Shown here in pieces: positions 1-4,900 of a DNA stretch of 7,447 nt (position 1 is the stretch's first letter; the number at the start of each line of letters is the position of its first letter). The DNA lies in the NCBI GenBank assembly GCA_023436515.1, contig JAEZIV010000402.1, forward strand, positions 1-7,447. Reading direction: 5' to 3'. The notes under the pieces were generated by a model, which ran no database searches, was not told the origin of the DNA, and saw nothing but the letters and a program-made list of their open reading frames with translations. Source of the DNA: Bacillota bacterium (GTDB lineage Bacteria; Bacillota; Clostridia; Acetivibrionales; DSM-1351). The position numbers were made by a program, and so were the translations under genes.

Positions 1-1054
1 GGTTAAGGGTTGCCATCATGAAAAAAGTGGAGCTAAAGGTTGCCAGCCCAAGGAAGGTAAGCAGTTCTGAGCCAATTTTGTCGGAGATATGTCCGCTGAC
101 AGGTGCTACAACAAATAAAACCATCGGATATGTCATAAGATACAGGCCGGAAGCTGACGCAGACATTTTTATAACATCCTGTAAATAAAAGGGCAGGAGA
201 ATATTTGAACAATTCATTGCGACAAAAAGTAAGAATCCGCAAAAAATACTTAAAGAAAACAGCTCATTCTTAAAAATACTCAGTTGAAGCAAAGGGCTTT
301 CTTCTCTACGCTCCACCCTTAGAAACAGAATAAATGCGGCAATGGCAAAGGCAAATCCCAGTAATACCGGCGTATTGCTAAAGCCAATCCTCTCTCCAAC
401 AAAAATTGCTGAAAACAGTACGACAATAAATATGAAGAACAGCAGTGCTCCCCTAATATCAAAGCTTGCCTTAATTTTTTCCTCATTATTCGGAAGAATT
501 CTCATGCCAATAACGAAGGCCAGTATCCCAATCGGCACATTTATAAGAAAAATGTATTCCCACGCTGCCACGTCAACAATGAAGCCTCCAAGTGGCGGGC
601 CCACCAGAGTCCCAAGTGCAACAAAGGAGCCTGTTATGCCCAGGGCTTTTCCTCGTTCCCCGGCAGGAAAAACTCTGGTAATAATCCCTTGATTTGTTGC
701 CATAAAGGCTGCCGCACCAACTGCCTGAACTATTCTTGCAAGGACAAGCAGCTGAAGAGTACCTGCGAGAGCACAGAACAGGGACCCAAGGGTAAAAACA
801 ACGATTCCCAGCTTAAAAATTCTTGCAGTCCCCATTATATCCCCTAATCTGCCGAATATAAGAATTGTAGCTGAAATGGCAACTAAATATACTGAAGCAA
901 TTATAGATATTGAATTCATCCCAACCTTAAAGTTAGCAGCCATAACAGGCAGAGCTACATTGACAATGCTGCTGTCCAGACATGCCATAAAGGTCAGAAT
1001 CACGATATTTATCAATATAAGTCCCCTGTTTTTATATTGAAAACCAGTCTCCAT
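1..1054 (-). CDS. DHA2-type (EmrB/QacA-like) MFS multidrug efflux transporter, 3' end cut by the window
   Basis: Predicted cytoplasmic-membrane proton-coupled drug exporter of the 14-helix DHA2 branch of the major facilitator superfamily. 351 N-terminal residues are visible; family members run to roughly 450-500, so the last helices lie beyond the left edge. Visible motifs are LDSSIVNVALP at 26-36 (DHA2 motif D1), FGRLGDIMG at 67-75 (motif A), LARIVQAVGAA at 105-115 (motif B, with its Arg), and GTLVGPPLGG at 148-157 (motif C, the antiporter signature). The motif C helix runs into WEYIFLINVPIG at 165-176, where many relatives have WRWIF. A second motif-A-like loop, SGHISDKIG, is at 320-328. 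The ATG at 1054 is preceded by TTGGAGAA. The gene has its own promoter and is separated from nox by a terminator, so it is probably not part of the nox transcript. Substrate cannot be told from sequence. Confidence 0.9.
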   Translation of the reverse strand, partial: METGFQYKNRGLILINIVILTFMACLDSSIVNVALPVMAANFKVGMNSISIIASVYLVAISATILIFGRLGDIMGTARIFKLGIVVFTLGSLFCALAGTLQLLVLARIVQAVGAAAFMATNQGIITRVFPAGERGKALGITGSFVALGTLVGPPLGGFIVDVAAWEYIFLINVPIGILAFVIGMRILPNNEEKIKASFDIRGALLFFIFIVVLFSAIFVGERIGFSNTPVLLGFAFAIAAFILFLRVERREESPLLQLSIFKNELFSLSIFCGFLLFVAMNCSNILLPFYLQDVIKMSASASGLYLMTYPMVLFVVAPVSGHISDKIGSELLTFLGLATFSSTFFMMATLN

Positions 1055-1110
1055 ACAAGCAAATTTCTCCAATTGATAGAAATATAAATCAAATAAAGCA
1101 CATAGCTATT

Positions 1111-1138
1111 ATTATATACCCAAAAACACAAATTACAA
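1111..1138 (-). promoter_or_regulatory. Sigma-A-type promoter for the MFS exporter
   Basis: On the minus strand TTGTAA (1138-1133) and TATAAT (1116-1111) are 16 nt apart and lie about 57 nt upstream of the exporter start codon, downstream of the nox terminator. Both hexamers are close to consensus. No convincing operator palindrome is seen around it. Confidence 0.6.
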
Positions 1139-1179
1139 TGAACATATGCAATCGGTCTGAAACACAAATGCAGCAATGG

Positions 1180-1224
1180 AATACAAAAACCATGCACAAA
1201 ATACAATGGGTATTTTGTGCATGG
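1180..1224 (-). terminator. Strong rho-independent terminator of nox
   Basis: A perfect 15-bp inverted repeat (arms 1190-1204 and 1210-1224, 5-nt loop) is followed on the minus strand by TTTTTGTATT. It lies about 45 nt past the nox stop codon. There is no T-run on the plus-strand side, so it acts for minus-strand transcription only and insulates the exporter from nox. Confidence 0.93.
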
Positions 1225-1269
1225 CTACGAGGTACTTTCTTTATTCCTTTATAGAAAGCCAGACGCCTT

Positions 1270-2598
1270 CTACTGCGCTTCAAGTCCTGCAATATTAAGT
1301 AAATTCCAGGGCTTATTATAGTGGGGCTGAAAAAAGAAATCCATGAAAGCCAGTTCATCTATGGTCATTTTATTCTGAATTACCACTGATAATGTGTTGA
1401 TTGATTGCGTAAGGTCGGCCTTCGACATAATCTGAGCACCCAGCACAACTCTTGATTTGCTGTCAAATACCACTTTCAACAAGGCTTCCTCATAGGTTGG
1501 CATGAATTCAGGACGATAGTTTTCCCTTATCGTAACAGCCCTTACATCAATATCCATTGACTTGGCTACAGACTCTGTCAAGCCAGTGGCTGCACAATTG
1601 AGATCATATATTTTAATACCTGAGGTAGCCTGTGTTCCCATGTACCTTATTGTAGGCTTAACAAGGTTTTTAGCAACAAGAGTTCCCATTCTGACCGCAT
1701 TAGTTGCCAAGGGAATGTATTGATGCATTCCTGTTGGGTTATATACAACAGCGCAGCAGTCTCCTGCAGCAAAAACATCCTTGCAGCTGGTCTGCATGTA
1801 TTCATCAACAACCAATGCGCCATTACCCAACATGTCAAGCTTTCCGGCAAACATTGCCGTACTTGGTTTAAACCCTATACTCAGAATAACCGCATCGGCA
1901 TCATAGCTGCCCTTATTAGTTATTACCCTTTCAACCCGGTTATTGCTGCCCTCGAACTGTGTTACCGTTTCAGCTAAAGCCAATTTAACCCCATGACTGA
2001 TAAACTCCTCTTCTGCCAGATTGGTAAATTCAGCATCAAAATATTTGCTCATTATCCTCGGTTCAGTATCAATTAATGTCACCTTCTTACCCTGAAGGGC
2101 AAAGGCTTCAACCAACTCAACTCCAATATATCCGGCACCAACAACCACTATGCTTTCGGCTTCCTTGGTCTTTTCAATAATTGTATTGGAATGATCAAAG
2201 TTTTTTGACAATAGAATATTGTTCAGCTCAATACCTGGAATTTTAGGGATTATAGGCCATGACCCTGTCGTTACCACCAATTTGTCGAAGCTGTCAATAA
2301 ATTCGACCCCGGATTCAAGATTCTTTACTACAAGGGATTTTTCATTCAAATTTATATCCAGCACCTCATGCTTCATTCTTGTCTCAACACCCAGCTCCCT
2401 CAATTTCTCAGGTGAGGAATAGAACAATTCATATGGATCCTTTACAACCCCTCCCACATATAAAGCAATTCCACAGGAAAGGAAGGATATATTGTTATTT
2501 CTCTCATATACAGTTATTTCAGCATCGTCGTACAGCGTTGCAACATTCTTAGCGACAGCAGTACCTGCATGTGTACAACCTATAATAATAACCTTCAT
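1270..2598 (-). CDS. nox: Water-forming NADH oxidase (FAD-dependent, pyridine nucleotide-disulfide oxidoreductase family)
   Basis: Cytoplasmic flavoenzyme predicted to reduce O2 to water with NADH, removing oxygen and regenerating NAD+. At 442 residues it is the usual length. The FAD site is IIIGCTHAGTA at 4-14, including His10, which corresponds to the active-site His of characterised Nox enzymes. The redox Cys42 lies in SFLSCG (38-43), the single cysteine that cycles through a sulfenic acid in this family. The NADH-binding glycine motif VVVGAGYIGVEL is at 151-162, and the second FAD motif VFAAGD at 275-280. The C-terminal dimerisation domain ends with FFFQPHYNKPWN (421-432), typical of Nox rather than CoA-disulfide reductase. 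The ATG at 2598 follows AGGAG with good spacing. A structured leader precedes it and a strong terminator follows, so it is probably monocistronic. CoA-disulfide/persulfide reductase or H2O2-forming activity remains possible alternatives. Confidence 0.9.
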   Translation of the reverse strand: MKVIIIGCTHAGTAVAKNVATLYDDAEITVYERNNNISFLSCGIALYVGGVVKDPYELFYSSPEKLRELGVETRMKHEVLDINLNEKSLVVKNLESGVEFIDSFDKLVVTTGSWPIIPKIPGIELNNILLSKNFDHSNTIIEKTKEAESIVVVGAGYIGVELVEAFALQGKKVTLIDTEPRIMSKYFDAEFTNLAEEEFISHGVKLALAETVTQFEGSNNRVERVITNKGSYDADAVILSIGFKPSTAMFAGKLDMLGNGALVVDEYMQTSCKDVFAAGDCCAVVYNPTGMHQYIPLATNAVRMGTLVAKNLVKPTIRYMGTQATSGIKIYDLNCAATGLTESVAKSMDIDVRAVTIRENYRPEFMPTYEEALLKVVFDSKSRVVLGAQIMSKADLTQSINTLSVVIQNKMTIDELAFMDFFFQPHYNKPWNLLNIAGLEAQ

Positions 2599-2680
2599 AT
2601 AATCTCCTATCTACGCGCATAGCGCGTACAAAAATATTACTTCGTGAAAAGCACGATGCCCAACCAGATGTATTTTTCAC
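2549..2680 (-). other. Possible 43-codon upstream ORF in the nox leader (GTG start), overlapping the nox start
   Basis: A GTG at 2680-2678 preceded by AGAGGTTAGC opens a 43-codon frame that ends in TAA at 2551-2549, 50 nt inside nox and in a different frame. The predicted peptide starts VKNTSGWASCFSR and ends in a Tyr/Cys/Arg-rich tail (LYTCRYCCR) that is simply nox sequence read out of frame. The Shine-Dalgarno is weak and I recognise no family. It could be a translated leader that couples to nox, or an accident of the repeated leader element; listed as a hypothesis only. Confidence 0.2.
2596..2628 (-). promoter_or_regulatory. Hairpin-plus-SD leader element of nox (copy 1 of the element shared with ldh)
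   Basis: On the minus strand TACGCGCTATGCGCGTA (2628-2612) is a perfect 7-bp inverted repeat with a 3-nt loop. It is followed directly by GATAGGAGATTAT and the nox ATG. The hairpin ends 4 nt before the AGGAG, close enough to affect ribosome access. The same 33-nt layout precedes ldh at 4868-4900, with 25 of 33 positions identical and one compensatory pair change. Confidence 0.6.
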
Positions 2681-2681
2681 G
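2643..2681 (-). promoter_or_regulatory. Inverted repeat in the nox leader (possible RNA stem)
   Basis: CGTGAAAA (minus 2681-2674) can pair with TTTTCACG (minus 2650-2643), giving 8 bp around a 23-nt loop. The 5' arm can alternatively pair with TTCACGC (minus 2709-2703). This gives two mutually exclusive structures inside the predicted nox 5' UTR. Pairing is read from sequence; folding energies were not computed. Confidence 0.4.
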
Positions 2682-2706
2682 CTAACCTCTTATCTACGCG
2701 TTGCGT
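2678..2706 (-). repeat. Degenerate upstream copy of the nox/ldh leader element
   Basis: On the minus strand ACGCAACGCGT (2706-2696, 4-bp stem, 3-nt loop) is followed by AGATAAGAGGTTAGCGTG. Compared with the nox copy, GCGTAGATA is identical, AGGAG becomes AGAGG or AAGAG depending on alignment, and ATG becomes GTG. It lies about 80 nt upstream of the nox copy and looks like a decayed duplicate of the same leader. Confidence 0.45.
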
Positions 2707-2712
2707 GAATAA

Positions 2713-2718
2713 ATTATA
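2713..2718 (-). promoter_or_regulatory. Candidate -10 box of the nox promoter
   Basis: TATAAT on the minus strand, within GCTTTATAATTTATTC, would start a transcript near 2706 and give a leader of roughly 110 nt that includes both hairpin elements. The matching -35 region (ATACTT at 17-nt spacing) is poor, so an activator or another start is possible. Confidence 0.35.
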
Positions 2719-2909
2719 AAGCATATATACCCAGTAAGTATGAATTATTTTGCCAATTTTATATTTACCACATACATAGAAAAATAAAACACATTTCAAT
2801 AAAAGTTATATATCTTAATAAAAGGAACACATAGCACCATGTTATCAAACTTTTATTAGTTAAGTATAAAAAAGAACATATTATTATTTTAAACAAAAAA
2901 AAGAACATA

Positions 2910-2925
2910 TGATAACATGTTATCA
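2910..2925. promoter_or_regulatory. Perfect 16-bp palindrome, possible operator (copy 1)
   Basis: TGATAACATGTTATCA is its own reverse complement. Such gap-free palindromes are typical of sites for dimeric repressors, for example of the TetR type, but no regulator gene is visible in the window. An alternative is a weak terminator for minus-strand transcripts, because on that strand the palindrome is followed after about 7 nt by a T8 run. Confidence 0.45.
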
Positions 2926-2959
2926 AACTATCATTATTTTAAACAAAAAAAAGAACATA

Positions 2960-2973
2960 TGATAACATGTTAT
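2960..2973. promoter_or_regulatory. Near-perfect palindrome, possible operator (copy 2)
   Basis: TGATAACATGTTAT is the second copy of the palindrome. Its central 12 bp (2962-2973) are perfect and the last outer bases have diverged. It lies just upstream of an extended -10-like TGGTATAAT on the plus strand (2985-2992). Confidence 0.4.
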
Positions 2974-3077
2974 TATTGTAACCTGGTATAATATATGTCC
3001 TTAGCTTTATAAAAATTAATAATAAAAATACTCTACTTGGCTTTTTCATTTATGTTTGATAGAGGTAAACTATCTGC

Positions 3078-3467
3078 TTATTCAGCATAAGCCTTGTCGG
3101 TCTTAAGTATATGGTTGGAAATCCAGCCCAAAACAAACTCCAAAATCTCCATAAGATAGCTTTCATGATCCTGGTCTATCTTATCCAGATCAACGTTGTT
3201 TATTTTCTCAATAAAATCATTATGTTCAACCTTGTGGCTTAATAGCTTTCTGTAGCCAATACTAAGCATATATTCCTCTTCTGATGTAAAATGAAAAATG
3301 GTATACTCCTTTAGTTCGGCTAGAAGCTTTAATATCTTGTCATACTTGTCAAAAATCAGCTCATTTCTTATAAGCCCGTGTACTTCAGTAGCAATTCTGA
3401 ATAATTCCTTATGCTGCTTATCAATTTCTTCAATCCCTAACACATAATCTTCTTTCCATGCAATCAT
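3078..3467 (-). CDS. Bacteriohemerythrin (non-heme di-iron O2-binding protein)
   Basis: Single-domain, soluble, 129-residue four-helix hemerythrin predicted to bind O2 reversibly at a di-iron centre, for oxygen buffering, delivery or sensing in the cytoplasm. All seven expected ligands are present: His19 in DKQH, His59 and Glu63 in HFTSE, His78 and His82 in SHKVEH, His119 in SNHI and Asp124 in TDK. The start is taken at 3467 (MIAWKEDY), because bacteriohemerythrins normally begin this way and GGGAGG sits 8 nt upstream. An in-frame ATG at 3503 would place that GGGAGG inside the gene and lacks a good site of its own. It lies 106 nt downstream of a diguanylate cyclase in the same direction and also has its own promoter. 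No signal peptide or fused domain is seen. Confidence in the family is very high; the physiological role is open. Confidence 0.93.
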   Translation of the reverse strand: MIAWKEDYVLGIEEIDKQHKELFRIATEVHGLIRNELIFDKYDKILKLLAELKEYTIFHFTSEEEYMLSIGYRKLLSHKVEHNDFIEKINNVDLDKIDQDHESYLMEILEFVLGWISNHILKTDKAYAE

Positions 3468-3475
3468 GCTTTCTA

Positions 3476-3481
3476 CCTCCC
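3476..3481 (-). promoter_or_regulatory. Ribosome binding site that fixes the hemerythrin start
   Basis: GGGAGG on the minus strand, 8 nt upstream of the ATG at 3467, matches the 16S anti-SD well. It rules against the longer frame beginning at 3503. Confidence 0.8.
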
Positions 3482-3512
3482 ATCTAAACATTCGACTATA
3501 CACTTACGCTAA

Positions 3513-3541
3513 ATTATACTAGTATATATGTTACAAATCAA
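3513..3541 (-). promoter_or_regulatory. Sigma-A promoter of the hemerythrin gene
   Basis: TTGATT (3541-3536) and a consensus TATAAT (3518-3513) with exactly 17 nt between them lie on the minus strand, about 46 nt upstream of the start codon. A 12-bp palindrome TATACTAGTATA (3515-3526) overlaps the -10 box and spacer and could be an operator. Confidence 0.72.
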
Positions 3542-3573
3542 CCTCATAAATACGACAAGGGCGGTTCCCGGAC

Positions 3574-4698
3574 TTAAAATTCCATTTCGCCGTTCCACAC
3601 CTTTCGCTTGCGGTTGTTTTTATTTGAGTACATTTTCATATCTACCTCATGGATAAATTGATCAATCCCCATGCCCATATCATTATTATAGGTTCCGCTT
3701 GCATAGCTGTACTTCAGCATGTAGGGCTTACCACATCTGATATTGTATTTTTCTACCATTTTATCCATCTTAGCAATCAAATCGTTCAACTTTACATAGG
3801 AGATATCAAATAGAAGAACTATAAACTCATCACCACCCATACGAATAACCATTCCTTTATCGTGGAATACCTTCTGCAATAAACGGGCAAAGATTTTTAG
3901 AGCATTATCACCTTCAATATGTCCATAGGAATCATTTATATCCTTAAAATAATCCAGATCGATCATAATTACAGAGAGGCTCTTTGAAGGGCGCTTAACG
4001 AATGAATCCAGACATCTTCTTAGTACAATCCTGTTGCGGGTTCCGGTTAATGAATCTCTGTAGAGCTCTCTTTGTTGAATTATAATGAACATCATGATTA
4101 TTGTAAAAGTTGTACCACTCAATATGAATCTGGTTTGACTGAAAAGCAACTGAGCAAAAACCATTAGGTTTGCTGCGGAGCTAATAGCCAAAATATATGC
4201 ATATTCACATTTAAGCAGCATTTTTTTATTACTAATAAGAACATAAAGAGAATAAAGCAGGAATACTTGAGATAAAATCAATGGAAATGATAAGTTAAAG
4301 AATTCACTGCTCCCAAATTCCTTATTGTTTATGTAAAACAATCCAACAAGGGCATTGATAACCATTAATAGCTTAAAAACAGGTCGTACCGGTTTACGTA
4401 GCTTATAGGGAGCCTGAAAATATGAGCAAACAAAGCGTAGAAATATGTAATAAAACACAGGAATCAGAAAATATAGAATATAGGCTGATATCTTAGCCCA
4501 AATTAAGCCGACTTTGGCCTCCAGCAACACGTTCACTATAATTTCAATTATAATAAGCAATAAACTTAGGATTAAGGATAATGTATATATTTTATTTATT
4601 AAAGTTTTTTTATCCAGCACACTAACAACATATATCCCAAAGAGAAATACTACTAAGGCGGATAAAATATTCATCTGATGATGAACTAAAAATTGCAT
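3574..4698 (-). CDS. Membrane-bound diguanylate cyclase (seven-helix N-terminal region + GGDEF domain)
   Basis: Predicted to condense two GTP into the second messenger c-di-GMP at the inner face of the membrane. Residues 1-208 hold about seven hydrophobic helices (near 9-27, 36-59, 66-91, 107-123, 137-155, 167-187 and 191-208), probably a sensor for a small ligand or membrane state; I cannot name the domain family. The GGDEF domain begins with RDSLTGTRNR (214-223). It continues with the metal-binding Asp in IDLDYFKDIN (246-255), an intact active site GGDEF at 288-292, and DMKMYSNKN (353-361) near the end. No RxxD inhibitory I-site precedes the active site; HDKG occupies that place. No EAL domain is present. 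The ATG at 4698 follows AAGGAG. No terminator is seen before the hemerythrin gene downstream, so read-through is possible. Confidence 0.9.
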   Translation of the reverse strand: MQFLVHHQMNILSALVVFLFGIYVVSVLDKKTLINKIYTLSLILSLLLIIIEIIVNVLLEAKVGLIWAKISAYILYFLIPVFYYIFLRFVCSYFQAPYKLRKPVRPVFKLLMVINALVGLFYINNKEFGSSEFFNLSFPLILSQVFLLYSLYVLISNKKMLLKCEYAYILAISSAANLMVFAQLLFSQTRFILSGTTFTIIMMFIIIQQRELYRDSLTGTRNRIVLRRCLDSFVKRPSKSLSVIMIDLDYFKDINDSYGHIEGDNALKIFARLLQKVFHDKGMVIRMGGDEFIVLLFDISYVKLNDLIAKMDKMVEKYNIRCGKPYMLKYSYASGTYNNDMGMGIDQFIHEVDMKMYSNKNNRKRKVWNGEMEF

Positions 4699-4744
4699 AG
4701 ATTTTGCTCCTTAATCTTGCATTTTTTTGCACAAATCTAATAAT

Positions 4745-4773
4745 ATTTTACATTATATTTCAAATTTATTCAA
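4745..4773 (-). promoter_or_regulatory. Candidate promoter of the diguanylate cyclase gene
   Basis: TTGAAT (4773-4768) and TAAAAT (4750-4745) with 17-nt spacing lie on the minus strand, about 47 nt upstream of the start codon. A better TATAAT at 4758-4753 lacks a partner -35. The surrounding DNA is so AT-rich that chance matches are likely. Confidence 0.35.
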
Positions 4774-4781
4774 ATACTTTA

Positions 4782-4799
4782 TTGTTTTTATTACCACAA
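4782..4799. promoter_or_regulatory. Degenerate Rex-like operator candidate in the cyclase-ldh spacer
   Basis: TTGTTTTTATTACCACAA has the 18-bp length and the outer TTGT and ACAA of the NADH-sensing repressor Rex consensus (TTGTTAA-N4-TTAACAA), with arms TATTGT and ACAATA if extended by one base each side. Inner positions match poorly, 9 of 14 defined bases. ldh is a common Rex target in Gram-positive bacteria, which is why it is listed. Confidence 0.25.
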
Positions 4800-4837
4800 T
4801 ATGGGTATATTTATAGTGATTAAATTTTTAGTATTTT

Positions 4838-4866
4838 TTGGTAAATCTATAGGACATAAATATTTG
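4838..4866 (+). promoter_or_regulatory. Weak candidate promoter of ldh
   Basis: TTGGTA (4838-4843) and TATTTG (4861-4866) with 17-nt spacing are the best-spaced pair found upstream of ldh, but the -10 is poor and it would place the transcript start inside or next to the leader hairpin. The true promoter may lie further upstream. Confidence 0.2.
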
Positions 4867-4867
4867 A

Positions 4868-4900
4868 TATGCACCTGGTGCGTAGACGGGAGATTATATG
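4868..4900 (+). promoter_or_regulatory. Hairpin-plus-SD leader element of ldh (copy 2 of the element shared with nox)
   Basis: TATGCACCTGGTGCGTA (4868-4884) folds into a short hairpin with a GCACC/GGTGC core, extended by one wobble and two A-U pairs. It is followed by GACGGGAGATTAT and the ldh ATG. Length and layout equal the nox leader at 2596-2628. The nox stem pair G-C (positions 6 and 12) is A-U here, and a C-G pair becomes U-G, so pairing is kept despite sequence change. Confidence 0.6.

Larger units (their letters stand above)
2820..2975. repeat. Tandem array of about four ~50-bp units, partly decayed
   Basis: Two units share 41 identical bases exactly 50 bp apart (2883-2923 and 2933-2973). 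The unit reads, in order, ATTATTTTAAACA, an A-run, GAACATAT, and a GATAACATGTTAT palindrome. A degenerate unit is at about 2820-2851, with 25 of 31 positions matching. A further unit at 2868-2890 keeps GAACATAT and ATTATTTT but lacks a net 21 bp containing the palindrome. GAACA occurs at 2825, 2874, 2903 and 2953, so spacing is 49, 29 and 50. It is too short and too closely packed to be a CRISPR array. Confidence 0.8.
2599..3077. other. Gene-free 479-bp spacer between nox and the hemerythrin gene
   Basis: No credible protein gene is found in this very AT-rich stretch. Going leftwards from the hemerythrin stop it holds: about 100 nt without recognisable structure, with no strong hairpin terminator for the hemerythrin gene; the tandem 50-bp array with its palindromes (about 2820-2975); about 80 nt of plain AT-rich DNA; and the nox promoter and structured leader (2599-2718). 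Confidence 0.75.

Noticed and set aside
342..692. 116-codon plus-strand open frame
   Set aside because: It lies fully within the exporter gene on the opposite strand, has no family-like sequence, and the minus-strand frame carries all MFS motifs.
1089..1358. 89-codon minus-strand frame across the nox end and terminator
   Set aside because: It is out of frame with nox, runs through the terminator hairpin and has no family-like sequence.
2820..2975. CRISPR array
   Set aside because: Units are about 50 bp with almost no unique spacer between copies, one unit is deleted and one degenerate, and no cas genes are near; this is a tandem repeat.
3468..3503. Longer hemerythrin start at 3503 (12 extra residues)
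   Set aside because: The strong GGGAGG would fall inside the coding sequence, the extra residues do not fit the family, and the upstream ATG has no comparable binding site.
3542..3573. Terminator between the cyclase and hemerythrin genes
   Set aside because: The GC-rich stretch forms only about 3 bp and is not followed by a T-run on the minus strand.
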